Shown here piece after piece: positions 7,788 through 16,196 of a stretch of DNA of 64,000 nucleotides (positions within the stretch are counted from its first letter, which is position 1; every line of letters starts with the position of its first letter). Below the pieces are notes generated by a model. The model did not search any database and had not been told where the DNA came from. It saw nothing but the letters and a program-made list of their open reading frames with translations. The translations under genes were made by a program, and so were the position numbers. The stretch is from Aquificaceae bacterium. Its GTDB lineage: Bacteria > Aquificota > Aquificia > Aquificales > Aquificaceae. The stretch covers positions 55,916-119,915 of the forward strand of contig JBBFKQ010000006.1 in assembly GCA_037481935.1 (NCBI GenBank), written 5' to 3'.

Positions 7788-8890
7788 ATGTTTTTGTATC
7801 TATTGGTGAGAGGTCAGCCAGCAACTACGTGTATGAGATATTCAGGGATGTAGAGGGTATACACTTCACGGGCATAACGGATGAAAGGCTGGAAGCCATA
7901 GGCTTCAAGAGCATTGCCCGTATAGAGGACCTTTCAGTGGTGGGTATAGTGGAAGCACTGCCAAAAATCCCTCAGGTCCTGAGTCTCTGGAAGAGAATAG
8001 AAAACATACTTCCACAGATGGATGCCCTTATTCTGTGCGATGCTCCAGCTTTTAACCTTCCACTTCTAAAAAGGGCAAGGGGAAAGGTTAAGAAGATAAT
8101 CTACTTTATTTCCCCACAGGTCTGGGCGTGGAAGGAAGGGAGAGCAAGACTTATTTCAGAGCTTGTGGACCACCTGGTGGTCATCCTTCCCTTTGAGGTG
8201 GACTTTTACAAAAAATATCGGAGGGATGGATTCAGGGTGCACTTTGTAGGTCACCCCCTCGTGGACATGGCAAAGCCAAGCCTGAAAGAAGTGGAGGTAA
8301 AGTCCTTTGCAGGCTCTGAAAGCTACATTGCTCTCCTGCCGGGCAGCCGCTGGAGTGAGATAAGAAGGCACACACCATGCCTGAAAGAGGTTCTCCGCTG
8401 TCTCAGACCCCAGATGCCTATACTCATACCCACCTTTCAAAACTTCAGGGCTTACCTTACAGAAGAGTTCAAAGACTATTCCGTAAAGGTAATAACTCAG
8501 CGGGATATGGAAAAGCCCTCTTACAACGCCATGGCTTATGCAGAGCTTACCCTCCTTGCCAGCGGAACTGCAGAGCTCGAAGCAAGTCTTCTCTCTTCTC
8601 CCCACGTAGTCTTTTACAGGGTAAACCCCATCACCTATTTTTTGGGGAGACTCCTGGTTAGGGTTAGGAATATAGCTCTTACCAACCTCATACTACAGAA
8701 GGAAGTGGTGCCTGAGCTTGTGCAGAAGAGTCCTTCAGAGCTCTGCAGAGTTGCACAGGATTATCTAAGAGATGGGGGGCTGAGAAGCTCAATGAGGGAA
8801 GAATTTAAAAGGCTCAGAGAGTTGCTGGGCGGTGAGGGAGCCATCCACAGGCTAAGAAACCTCCTCCTCCAGCTTCTTTACGAGGGCTAA
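7784..8890 (+). CDS. lpxB: Lipid-A-disaccharide synthase
   Basis: The 368-residue GT19 enzyme condenses UDP-2,3-diacylglucosamine with lipid X to make the lipid A disaccharide at the inner membrane. Family motifs seen are ISPQVWAWKEGR near residue 109, LPFEVDFY, FVGHPLVD and ALLPGSRWSEI. The length is normal. The N-terminus is a little shortened (MNVFVSIGERSASNY), keeping the usual GE-S of the donor domain. It is translationally coupled to the preceding gene by ATGA. The last 39 bases overlap the convergent rluD-like gene. It shows that the organism makes LPS. Confidence 0.92.
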   Translation: MNVFVSIGERSASNYVYEIFRDVEGIHFTGITDERLEAIGFKSIARIEDLSVVGIVEALPKIPQVLSLWKRIENILPQMDALILCDAPAFNLPLLKRARGKVKKIIYFISPQVWAWKEGRARLISELVDHLVVILPFEVDFYKKYRRDGFRVHFVGHPLVDMAKPSLKEVEVKSFAGSESYIALLPGSRWSEIRRHTPCLKEVLRCLRPQMPILIPTFQNFRAYLTEEFKDYSVKVITQRDMEKPSYNAMAYAELTLLASGTAELEASLLSSPHVVFYRVNPITYFLGRLLVRVRNIALTNLILQKEVVPELVQKSPSELCRVAQDYLRDGGLRSSMREEFKRLRELLGGEGAIHRLRNLLLQLLYEG

Positions 8891-9832
8891 GGTGCTTTTG
8901 AAAGGCTCTTGGTCCTCTATCTGAAAGCTCATTTTCTCTCCAGTGGCGGGGTGTTCAAAGGAAAGGTGGTAGCTCAGAAGCATATGGCAATCGCCCATTG
9001 CCTGAAGGACTCTTCTGTCCACAGAGTTTCTCCTGAAACCGTAGGTGGTATCACCAAGGACGGGAAAGCCCAGAGATGAGAGGTGAACTCTTATCTGGTG
9101 AGTCCTGCCAGTGTGAATCTTCACCTTCAGCAGGCTTATACCCTGACGGAAGAACCTCTCCAGAACCCAGATTTCACTCTTTGCTGGCTTTCCATCATCT
9201 TTTATGGAAAACTTCTTCCTGTCTGCTTCATGCCTGCCTATGGGTGCTTCTACGAACCTGTAGTCCCAGTCTGGAAGACCTTTCACTATTGCCCTGTATA
9301 GCTTTTCAACCCTTCTTTCCTTGAACTGCTCTGCCAGCCTTCTGTGTGCCGTGTCCGTCTTTGCCACCACCATGAGCCCCATTGTATTCCTGTCAAGGCG
9401 ATGAACTATGCCGGGCCTTTCCACGCCTCCTATGGAGGAAAGCTCCTTTACATGATACAGAAGGGCGTTCACAAGAGTTCCGGAAGTATAGCCCGGAGAA
9501 GGGTGCACCACGAGCCCACAGGGCTTTATGAGAACTAGTAGGTGCTCATCTTCATAAACTATTTCCAGAGGGATGTCTTCTGGCAAAACTTCAAGAGGCT
9601 CAGGTTCTGGGATATGAAGGGTGATATTCTGTTGTGGTTTCAGTTTCTTTGAGGGCTTTCTGACCTCCCTCCCATCAAGGAAAACATAGCCCTCTTCTAC
9701 CAGCCTCTGAAGGTAGCTCCTTGAAAGCTCTGGATATACCTGTGCCAGAAACTGGTCAAGCCTGAGTCCTTCCTGCTCTTCCTGAACTTCAAAGCTCAGG
9801 CTTTCCTGAATTTTCTTCTGAAAGTCTGACAT
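8852..9832 (-). CDS. RluD-family 23S rRNA pseudouridine synthase
   Basis: The protein has 326 residues from the ATG at 9832 (MSDFQKK). An in-frame earlier start at 9862 is possible. An N-terminal S4 domain (LRLDQFLAQVYPELSRSYLQRLVEEGYVF) is followed by the RluA/RluD catalytic domain, whose motif GIVHRLDRNTMGL supplies the catalytic Asp. KPCGLVVHPS and HTGRTHQIRVHL are also diagnostic. The RluC/RluD choice cannot be settled by eye. It is the last gene of the minus-strand cluster after gspN and overlaps both the small upstream gene and lpxB. Confidence 0.88.
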   Translation of the reverse strand: MSDFQKKIQESLSFEVQEEQEGLRLDQFLAQVYPELSRSYLQRLVEEGYVFLDGREVRKPSKKLKPQQNITLHIPEPEPLEVLPEDIPLEIVYEDEHLLVLIKPCGLVVHPSPGYTSGTLVNALLYHVKELSSIGGVERPGIVHRLDRNTMGLMVVAKTDTAHRRLAEQFKERRVEKLYRAIVKGLPDWDYRFVEAPIGRHEADRKKFSIKDDGKPAKSEIWVLERFFRQGISLLKVKIHTGRTHQIRVHLSSLGFPVLGDTTYGFRRNSVDRRVLQAMGDCHMLLSYHLSFEHPATGEKMSFQIEDQEPFKSTLALVKKLEEEVS

Positions 9833-9965
9833 AAACCTGTATTTCCTCTGGTTGTTCCTCAAGGTTCAGGCTGTTTACGTAGCCAAGGAGAAGGTTGTAA
9901 AGGACCCTCTTTGGAAAATCTTTGAGTCTGACTTCCTTGCCATTTATGAGAATTTTTACCTGCAT
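9789..9965 (-). CDS. Small conserved-looking protein overlapping rluD
   Basis: This is a 58-residue frame starting MQVKILINGKEVRL. Its composition is protein-like: a predicted strand (VKILINGKEV), helix (KRVLYNLLLGYVNSL) and strand (EIQVYVRL). Its 3' end overlaps the rluD start region by 44 bases in another frame. There is no Shine-Dalgarno site, but a TATAAT-like GATAGT lies 6 bases before the ATG. It may be a small ferredoxin-fold or ThiS-like protein, but the family is not recognised. It could still be a chance frame. Confidence 0.5.
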   Translation of the reverse strand: MQVKILINGKEVRLKDFPKRVLYNLLLGYVNSLNLEEQPEEIQVYVRLSEENSGKPEL

Positions 9966-9993
9966 CTTGGCACTATCTGACACAGTATAAATT

Positions 9994-10635
9994 CTACTGC
10001 CTTAGCTGAAGTCTTTCAAGGGTGCCGGATATGGTGAGGCTCATACCCCCACCTGATACACGACCGTTTATCTGGGATTTTAGCGGGTCTGAAGGTTTAT
10101 AAACTATTTGCCCATCACCCACAAGTTCAAAACCCATAAATTTAGCCCTTGCGGTGAAAACTCTCCCCCTCATTTCAAGGGAAAGCTGGTCTAGCTTCGC
10201 ATCCTGAAGTTTTAAACCGTTCATAAGGAGAGTGCCGTATATACCCTCTCTGAGGGTTATGTCTGCAGTGGTGCTATCAGCACTAGAGAAACACGTAAAA
10301 TCCTGAGCTCTTAGCTTGATTGCCCATGGAGACAATTCCCCTTTCAGTGTCTTTCCTTCGCATAAACCGTAGAAGTTCAGCTTTAAAAAACCAGCGGATA
10401 TGTTTAACGCGTCAAAGCGCAAAAGCCTTGATGTCTGGTCGTAGATGTTCACGCCTCTGAGGTTCAAGTTCAGATAACCCTCATGCACGCTGTTTGCAGT
10501 GAGATACAGACCACTTTCTGATAGCTTTTTGTCAAGAAAGAGAAACTTTGGAAAAGTAAGAAAGGTCAGGAGAACAAAGAAGACAAAGACGAGAATAACA
10601 TAGAGCAGGAAGGATTTAGGGCCTGGTCTTTTCAT
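9994..10635 (-). CDS. gspN: Type II secretion GspN-like protein
   Basis: The protein has 213 residues from the ATG at 10635 (MKRPGPKS); an ATG 14 codons earlier lies inside gspD. One N-terminal membrane segment (LLYVILVFVFFVLLTFLTF) is followed by a periplasmic beta-rich domain with GVNIYDQTSRLLRFDALNI, typical of GspN/AsmA-like proteins. It sits directly after gspD with a 20-base overlap, the usual place for the accessory T2SS gene. Identification is by position plus general pattern. Confidence 0.65.
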   Translation of the reverse strand: MKRPGPKSFLLYVILVFVFFVLLTFLTFPKFLFLDKKLSESGLYLTANSVHEGYLNLNLRGVNIYDQTSRLLRFDALNISAGFLKLNFYGLCEGKTLKGELSPWAIKLRAQDFTCFSSADSTTADITLREGIYGTLLMNGLKLQDAKLDQLSLEMRGRVFTARAKFMGFELVGDGQIVYKPSDPLKSQINGRVSGGGMSLTISGTLERLQLRQ

Positions 10636-12601
10636 TCTTTCTCTGGCTCTCCATAAGCCTTCTAAGTTCTTCAGCAATTTTCTGATGTTCCTCGGTTATC
10701 TTGCTGAGTTCCTCTGGGCTCTCCACCACATAGGGAGTCAGGAATATAAAGAGAGAGACCTTGTCTTCTGTCTGCGAGTCTCTCCTAAAAAGTCTTCCAA
10801 AAAGGGGGACATCCTTGAGCCCAGGCACTCCCTCCTGACTGTTTATACTCCTTGTGCTTACAAGCCCACCTATTATTATGGTCTGACCGTTTTCCACCAC
10901 CACGTCGGAGTTTACCTGCCTGTTGGATGTTACCGGCACCGCATAGCTTAGCTGACCCACCTGAGGTCTTATAAAGTCCACAATTTCCTGCACCTGAAGC
11001 CCTATCATAAGCCTGAGGTTGTTCTCCGCTATGGTGGGGGTGATTTTGAGGTCAAGCCCCACCTCTTTATAGTCATAGGTTATGACAGGCTGTCCGTTTA
11101 TGTCAAACTTAACGCCCGATGCGAAGGGCACCACCTGACCTACCTTTATCTCAGCAGTCTGGTTATCAAGGGTCAGCACCTTGGGGTTTGAGATGAGGTT
11201 AAAGCCCGAGCCCTTCTCAAGAAGAGAAAAGAGGAGCACAAGGTCAGGGAAAAAGAGGGTGGACCCTCCTATGGTGATGGTCCTTCCCACGTTGTTGATA
11301 AAGCCCAGAACGAAGTTCCCCGCAAGTATGGAGCTGTAGAGGTCCTGAACGCTCCCAACACCAAAGCCACCGCCACCCTTTGAGCCTATTGCCTGCCAGC
11401 GAACACCCAGCTCAAGAGCTCTGCTTGTGGACATCTCTACAACAGAGGCGGCGATAAGCACCTGCCTTCTGCGGACATCAAGCCTTTCAATCAGCGACTT
11501 GAGCCCTTCAAACTCCTGAGGGGTGGCGTAAATAAGCACTGAATTCGTTCCTCTGTCAAAGCCTATACGCAGTCCTTCTTTTGTTTGTATGGCAGGTATG
11601 GGCTGGGGCTGTCTGGGTTGTTGGGTTTGCTCCCTTCTCAGGGGAGTTTCAAGACCTCTTATCTCCTGAGGCTGGGGCTGGGGTGCGGGGGATGGCTGTG
11701 CCACCGCCGGACTTACACCGGACAGAAGGCTCTGGAGGCTCCTCTGAAGCTCCTCTGCGGAGATGAACTTTAGGGGCAGAACATAAAAGCTCCTGTCTTC
11801 GATGACCTGCGTGGACTGGTCTATGGTCTTTATGACCTCCTCCACCACTGCCTGCACATCCTCGCGGGCAACCACTATAATGGCGTTGGCATCCTTGCTT
11901 ATGGTGGCTATGCCCGGAACTCCTGTCTGCTGTTGAAGGGCAGTTATAACACCCTGCACGCTCTGAAGCACGTTCTCAGCCTTTGCCCTCTGCAGGGGAT
12001 ATAGCTTTACCCTCAGGGTCTTCTGGGGAGAGTCAAGCTCTCTGAGAATCCCCTTTATCTTTTCTATGTTCCTTGCTATGTCGGCGATTATTATGGTGTT
12101 GGACTGGGGATGGATGCCTATCTTGGCAAAGGGAGAAAGGAAAGGCTGAATAGCCTGCTGGAGCTGAACCGCCTGTGTGTTCTCTGCGGTAAATAGGTAT
12201 ATCACTATGTCCGCACCCGTTGTGGGCTTTCTGGGTTCTGCAAGGGGGACTGCCTGAGCAATAGGAACTATGCGAACGAAATTTCTGTCCTCCACCACTC
12301 CATAGCCCTGAAGGGTGAGAGATATGACAAAGAGCTCCCATGCCTGCTGGAGGCTTACAGGCTTTGCGGAGCTAATGGTAATATTACCCTTCACATTGGG
12401 GTCGAGCACTATGTTTTTGCCCGTGAGCTCTGACATGAACTTGACCACAAGGGATATGTCAGCGTTGTTGAAGTTAAGGAAGACCCTCCCAGTCCTTTTC
12501 TGCTCCTGAGCCTGTTTTTGCAACTGCTCTGCATCCTGAGCCCTGCCGGCAGGCGCCAACAGAAATATCAGCAAAAGAAAAGCCACAAACCTTCTCATCA
12601 T
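10616..12601 (-). CDS. gspD: Type II secretion secretin GspD
   Basis: The 661-residue secretin forms the outer-membrane pore of the type II system. A signal peptide (MMRRFVAFLLLIFLLAPAGRA) is followed by an N0 domain (FLNFNNADISLVVKFMSELTGKN) and repeated N1-N3 modules (QNTIIIADIA, ANAIIVVA, TNSVLIYA). A Pro/Gln-rich linker lies around residues 300-340. The C-terminal secretin core includes VPLFGRLFRR and FIFLTPYVV. The end is Lys/Arg-rich with no obvious S-domain. The start overlaps the gspC stop, and the ATG two codons in is equally possible. Confidence 0.93.
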   Translation of the reverse strand: MMRRFVAFLLLIFLLAPAGRAQDAEQLQKQAQEQKRTGRVFLNFNNADISLVVKFMSELTGKNIVLDPNVKGNITISSAKPVSLQQAWELFVISLTLQGYGVVEDRNFVRIVPIAQAVPLAEPRKPTTGADIVIYLFTAENTQAVQLQQAIQPFLSPFAKIGIHPQSNTIIIADIARNIEKIKGILRELDSPQKTLRVKLYPLQRAKAENVLQSVQGVITALQQQTGVPGIATISKDANAIIVVAREDVQAVVEEVIKTIDQSTQVIEDRSFYVLPLKFISAEELQRSLQSLLSGVSPAVAQPSPAPQPQPQEIRGLETPLRREQTQQPRQPQPIPAIQTKEGLRIGFDRGTNSVLIYATPQEFEGLKSLIERLDVRRRQVLIAASVVEMSTSRALELGVRWQAIGSKGGGGFGVGSVQDLYSSILAGNFVLGFINNVGRTITIGGSTLFFPDLVLLFSLLEKGSGFNLISNPKVLTLDNQTAEIKVGQVVPFASGVKFDINGQPVITYDYKEVGLDLKITPTIAENNLRLMIGLQVQEIVDFIRPQVGQLSYAVPVTSNRQVNSDVVVENGQTIIIGGLVSTRSINSQEGVPGLKDVPLFGRLFRRDSQTEDKVSLFIFLTPYVVESPEELSKITEEHQKIAEELRRLMESQRKNEKTRP

Positions 12602-13353
12602 TCCACCCTCAGGGAAAGGTCTATGAGTTCATTTCCTCTCTGCAGGTTCAATTTTATACTGCTTTCGTTGCGTAGCACCTGAAGAATCCTGAAGGCGTCC
12701 TCACCGCTCTTTATTTCCTGGTTGTTTATGGAAAGGAGCACATCCCCGGGTCTTATTCCAGACCTTTCAAAAACGCTTCCCGGCTCCACCCACTCAAAGA
12801 GAAAGCCCCTTGTCCTACCATCCTGCACAAAGGGCACAAGCCTTATCATCCGAAACATTATTCCCGGGTCAGCGGTTATGCGTTCAAGTTCTCCCTTTGG
12901 AATGCTTGCCTGAAGGCTTCTTGAAGCCTGTGGGGAGGGGAGGGTGGGGGATGGTGCAGACGCCTGAGGAAGGGGCTCTGGACCAAACCTGAAGCCAATA
13001 GCCACCTTCTGCTCACCCTTTGAGAGCAAAAGATAGTTCCTCTCTATATTTACAACCCTGTAGCCACCCACCTGAGAGCCTATGCGGAGGGTTTTTGTCT
13101 GCCCATCCACCACCGCAAGGGCAAGGCGGGCTGAGCCGGTGGCGGTGGCAAGAAGGGTTATTGAGGGCATTTTTTCTTCTTCTTTCTTCTCTTCTTTTGG
13201 ATAAAGGCTATCAAACTTTGCAAAAAGAGTCTGAGGCTGAACCTCCTCCCTGTGGAGCTGTGGTGGGGTGAGTTTTATACCATTTAATAAGAATGTATAA
13301 AGGAGCAAAAGCACACCAAAGGAAAACAGTAGGGCTGGATAAATCGTCAGCAT
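12598..13353 (-). CDS. gspC: Type II secretion GspC with PDZ domain
   Basis: The 251-residue inner-membrane protein has one N-terminal membrane segment (ALLFSFGVLLLLYTFLL). A homology-region domain around residues 60-120 (ITLLATATGSARLALAVVDG, YRVVNIERNYLLLS) docks the secretin N0 domain. A Pro/Ser linker leads to a C-terminal PDZ domain (GSVFERSGIRPGDVLLSINN, then SIKLNLQRGNELIDLSL). The domain order matches classic GspC. It overlaps gspD by four bases in the same operon. Confidence 0.88.
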   Translation of the reverse strand: MLTIYPALLFSFGVLLLLYTFLLNGIKLTPPQLHREEVQPQTLFAKFDSLYPKEEKKEEEKMPSITLLATATGSARLALAVVDGQTKTLRIGSQVGGYRVVNIERNYLLLSKGEQKVAIGFRFGPEPLPQASAPSPTLPSPQASRSLQASIPKGELERITADPGIMFRMIRLVPFVQDGRTRGFLFEWVEPGSVFERSGIRPGDVLLSINNQEIKSGEDAFRILQVLRNESSIKLNLQRGNELIDLSLRVE

Positions 13354-13363
13354 CGGGAAGATA

Positions 13364-13846
13364 TTATAAACTTAGCTTTAAACTTCTGCCCCCCAACCTT
13401 ACCTCCACCCACTGGGGAATGCCCCTGAACTCTTCCAGATACTGCCCGTTGGCATAAACCCTGAAAGAAAACTCATCAAATCTCCCCAGCTTTATCAGTC
13501 TGTCCTCTTCATAAAAGGTTATTTCCCCATAAGGATATGGAAACTCATAGTAGTAGAGCCAGCCATCCTTATACAGGTATGCACACTTTACCACACCCTC
13601 ATAGTAGTCCCCGGAGGATGTTATCACAAAAAGGGCATCCTTCCTCATATACAGGTCCACCGCACCCACAAGCTTTTTCTGGAGATTCCAGAAGAGAAGA
13701 GCTTCTTCCTTTGTGAGTTCTGCAGATTCAAGAAGAAGGTAAGAGTTTCTGACAGAGGAGTAGAAGCTGTAAGAGAGCACACCAAAGAAAACCCCTATCA
13801 GGGTAATAACCAACAATACCTCAAGAAGAGTAAAGCCCCTTTTCAT
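13364..13846 (-). CDS. gspJ: Minor pseudopilin, GspJ-like
   Basis: This 160-residue prepilin-like protein begins MKRGFTLLEVLLVITLIG, with the type III signal cut between G and F and Glu at mature position 5. After the hydrophobic helix comes a periplasmic domain with several aromatic strands (YLYKDGWLYYYEFPYPYGEITFY) of GspJ/GspH type. The place between gspI and gspC favours GspJ. The start overlaps the gspI stop by ATGA-type coupling. Which minor pseudopilin this is remains uncertain. Confidence 0.7.
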   Translation of the reverse strand: MKRGFTLLEVLLVITLIGVFFGVLSYSFYSSVRNSYLLLESAELTKEEALLFWNLQKKLVGAVDLYMRKDALFVITSSGDYYEGVVKCAYLYKDGWLYYYEFPYPYGEITFYEEDRLIKLGRFDEFSFRVYANGQYLEEFRGIPQWVEVRLGGRSLKLSL

Positions 13847-14139
13847 CTTCTGAGCTGATAGACAAGTATCTGTGCAGAACCCAGTTTGTAGGAGACCTCC
13901 TCTATCTCCGGGTAGTCCTCAAGGGTTTTCCTCTCTATTTGAAGTCCCTCAGTTTTTCCCTCCACCAGGGCGTTGTTGAGTTCCAGCATATCCCTCTCAA
14001 GCTCCTGCGCCTGAGCGTAATCAAGCCTTGCCCCTGAAATGGTCTCAAAGACCACAGAAAAGCCCACCGCAAGGACCACGATGGCAACCATAAGCTCAAG
14101 TAGGGTAAAGCCCTTACTTTTCTTCACCCTCTGGAACAT
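13843..14139 (-). CDS. gspI: Minor pseudopilin, GspI-like
   Basis: This 98-residue prepilin starts at the ATG at 14139 (MFQRVKKSKGFTLLELMVAIVVLAVGF), with a G-F cleavage site and Glu at +5. The short size and position after gspG fit GspI. A 20-codon open frame (14201-14139) ends with TGA overlapping this ATG. It is not pilin-like and may act as a coupling leader or be the remnant of a lost gspH. No gspH or gspK is present nearby. Confidence 0.7.
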   Translation of the reverse strand: MFQRVKKSKGFTLLELMVAIVVLAVGFSVVFETISGARLDYAQAQELERDMLELNNALVEGKTEGLQIERKTLEDYPEIEEVSYKLGSAQILVYQLRR

Positions 14140-14208
14140 CAAAAAGCCTCTCTATCCATTCTTTTCTCAAGGTTTGCCACTGCCACTGTTCTTTCAAACA
14201 TCTGTATA

Positions 14209-14610
14209 TTACTTCCAAACATCTATGTCGTCCTCTGTGCCTTCTTTTCCGTCAGGACCCACAGACCTAAGCTCAAAGGGTCTTCCAATGCCCGGAGACA
14301 TGTAAATAAAATCCCTGTCCCATGCATCCTTTGGCACCTTATCCAGATACTGCCTCCAGCGGGTGGGCACGGGAGGGGTGGCAGGCTTTTCCACAAGGGC
14401 TCTTAGCCCCTGCTCCGTGGTGGGATAAAAGCCGTTGTCCAGCTTATACTGCTCGAGGGCATCCTTTACTGCCTTTAGCTGAACCCTTGTGGCTTCTACT
14501 TTTGCCTCGTCCACCCTTCCGGTAATGCGCGGAACCACAATTGCGGCAAGAATGCCGAGGATTATGATAACCACCAGAAGCTCTATAAGCGTAAAACCTT
14601 TCTGTCTCAT
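14209..14610 (-). CDS. gspG: Major pseudopilin GspG
   Basis: The 133-residue main pseudopilin of the type II system has the leader MRQKG-FTLIELLVVIIILGILAA with the G-F cut site and conserved Glu at +5. The globular part has the standard GspG features: YKLDNGFYPTTEQGL, a WRQYLDKVPKDAW strand region, and a C-terminal Ca-site-like loop (SVGPDGKEGTEDDIDVW). The gene has its own promoter: TATAAT on the minus strand (14622-14617) ends 6 bases before the ATG. That would give separate high-level leaderless expression within the operon. Confidence 0.93.
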   Translation of the reverse strand: MRQKGFTLIELLVVIIILGILAAIVVPRITGRVDEAKVEATRVQLKAVKDALEQYKLDNGFYPTTEQGLRALVEKPATPPVPTRWRQYLDKVPKDAWDRDFIYMSPGIGRPFELRSVGPDGKEGTEDDIDVWK

Positions 14611-14616
14611 AGGAAA

Positions 14617-14622
14617 ATTATA
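14617..14622 (-). promoter_or_regulatory. -10 box of a gspG-internal leaderless promoter
   Basis: TATAAT on the minus strand ends six bases before the gspG ATG at 14610, within the 29-base gap after gspF. It would let the major pseudopilin be made in excess over GspF. No convincing -35 box is seen. Confidence 0.5.
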
Positions 14623-14639
14623 TCTGACTTGTCCTCGTG

Positions 14640-15728
14640 CTACCTTCTGACCCCCGCCGATATCTCCGAAAGGGGTAGGACAACGCTGAGGACCACCACC
14701 GCCACCAGAGCTCCCACCACCAGCATGGCAATGGGTTCTGCAAACCTGAGCCAGAAGGATATGGTCCTCTCCGCCTGACGCTCGTATAGCTCTGTAAGCA
14801 TCTGAAGGCTCCTTTCCAGCTCACCACTACGCTCACCCATTGAAAGAAGGTTTACAAAGGTCTCAGGAAGCACCCCCCTATCTCTCAGAGATGCACTCAG
14901 GCTTCTGCCTCTTGAAACCTCAAGCTCCAGACCTTCTAAGGATTTTCTCAGGTATGCGTTGGAAAGACTGCCCACGCTCAGGCTTATTGCCCTTGTGAGG
15001 GGAATGCCAGAAGAGAGTGCCATAAGCATAGTGCCCGCAAGGCGAGAAAGGTTATAGTATAGAGATAGCCTCCCAAAAAGGGGAAGCCCGAGAAGGTATC
15101 TGTCCCAGACCTCCCTTCTTATAAATTTGTGACGGAAGACATAGGCGAGCAAAAGGAAAGGCAGAAGGTAAAGCCCATACGAGAGCCCCTCTGCAAAAAG
15201 CACCAGAGCCTTTGTGATGAGAGGAAGCTCCTTTCCAAGCCCCTGAAGGACGCTGGCAATCTTTGGCACCACCACCCTGACCACCACCAGCACAGCCAGC
15301 AAGCTTGCGCATATGACAAAAAGGGGATAGGCAAGGGCAGTCAGGAGCTTTGCCCTTGTTTCTGCAGTCTTTTGCAGGTATTCGCCAGCAATCCTGAGAA
15401 CCTGCTGGAGGTTTTCCCCCCGCTCTGCGGTCTTTAGCATCTCAAGGAAAAACTGGGGGAATACGCCTGCCTGAGAGAAAGCCTTGTGTATGCTCATACC
15501 CTTCTCTATGGCTTCCCTGACCCTGAGGAGAGCCTGCTTTATAGTTCTGTTTTCAGTCTCTGAGGAGACTACTTCTAGGGCTTTCAGAAGGTTGAGACCT
15601 CCAGCTAAAAGCATGGATATTTCAAGGAGTATATAAGACATTTCCTGTGGCGTGTAACTTTCGATAAGTGTATTTCCTGTCCTTCTATGTTTCTTTAGAA
15701 ATTGAAGAATGTCGTCAATTACATCCAT
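14640..15728 (-). CDS. gspF: Type II secretion inner-membrane protein GspF
   Basis: The protein has 362 residues from the ATG at 15728 (MDVIDDILQF). The open frame reaches 15854, but that part runs antisense through the divergent pseudopilin gene. Two GspF/PilC repeats are seen, each with membrane helices: repeat 1 EISMLLAGGLNLLKALEVV with MLKTAERGENL, and repeat 2 LAGTMLMALSSGIPLTRAI with LLSMGERSGELE. The protein is shorter than typical GspF because the N-terminal cytoplasmic extension is nearly absent. It is the first gene of the minus-strand T2SS operon. A second gspF paralogue lies at 23751. Confidence 0.88.
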   Translation of the reverse strand: MDVIDDILQFLKKHRRTGNTLIESYTPQEMSYILLEISMLLAGGLNLLKALEVVSSETENRTIKQALLRVREAIEKGMSIHKAFSQAGVFPQFFLEMLKTAERGENLQQVLRIAGEYLQKTAETRAKLLTALAYPLFVICASLLAVLVVVRVVVPKIASVLQGLGKELPLITKALVLFAEGLSYGLYLLPFLLLAYVFRHKFIRREVWDRYLLGLPLFGRLSLYYNLSRLAGTMLMALSSGIPLTRAISLSVGSLSNAYLRKSLEGLELEVSRGRSLSASLRDRGVLPETFVNLLSMGERSGELERSLQMLTELYERQAERTISFWLRFAEPIAMLVVGALVAVVVLSVVLPLSEISAGVRR

Positions 15729-15732
15729 TGTT

Positions 15733-15742
15733 ACTATATAAT
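15733..15742. promoter_or_regulatory. Divergent -10 region between gspF and the second pseudopilin
   Basis: The sequence ACTATATAAT holds TATAAT on the plus strand (15737-15742, 8 bases before the ATG at 15751). On the minus strand TATATA (15740-15735) lies 6 bases before the ATG at 15728. Only 22 bases separate the starts. Both transcripts are predicted leaderless or nearly so. Confidence 0.5.
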
Positions 15743-15750
15743 TATTACTC

Positions 15751-16194
15751 ATGGAAAAGCGAAACAGTTTAGGATTCACACTGATAGAGATACTAATAGT
15801 CGTTATTATTATAGGCTTACTTGCAGCATTGGTAGCGCCAAGACTCGTAGGCAAACTTACAGAGTCGAAAGAAAAAATAGCAAGGCAACAGATAGCTATG
15901 CTTTCTACTGCTTTGGACCTTTATAGAGCTGATGTGGGCAGGTATCCAAGTACTCAAGAGGGATTGGAAGCTCTAATTAAGAGGCCAGAATCCGTTCCCG
16001 TAGATAGATGGAAAGGTCCCTATTTAAGGCAAAATAAATTACCTCTAGATCCATGGGGACATTCCTATGTTTATTATGGTCCAGAAGACCCTCGGGCGAT
16101 TGAGAAAGGCGTGGATTATATAATAATATCCTATGGAGCAGACGGTAAAGAAGGAGGTAGTGGTGAAAGCAAGGATATATCTAATTTAGATTGA
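15751..16194 (+). CDS. Second GspG-like pseudopilin
   Basis: This 147-residue prepilin has the leader MEKRNSLG-FTLIEILIVVIIIGLLAA. The GspG pattern follows: LYRADVGRYPSTQEGLEALI, DRWKGPYLRQ, LPLDPWGHSYVYYGP and the loop SYGADGKEGGSGESKD. It is a clear paralogue of the gspG at 14209 but written in much more AT-rich codons. It heads the AT-rich island, with the ABC exporter ATPase right behind it. It may build a separate pseudopilus with the GspL-like and GspF proteins at the other end of the island. Confidence 0.88.
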   Translation: MEKRNSLGFTLIEILIVVIIIGLLAALVAPRLVGKLTESKEKIARQQIAMLSTALDLYRADVGRYPSTQEGLEALIKRPESVPVDRWKGPYLRQNKLPLDPWGHSYVYYGPEDPRAIEKGVDYIIISYGADGKEGGSGESKDISNLD

Positions 16195-16196
16195 GT

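Noticed and set aside
10940..11773. Small plus-strand frames in the gspD region
   Set aside because: They are antisense to the gspD secretin core and Pro/Gln linker, and only reflect its repetitive composition.
15729..15854. N-terminal extension of gspF
   Set aside because: The extra residues are antisense to the conserved leader of the second pseudopilin and read as a low-complexity Ile/Ser run.
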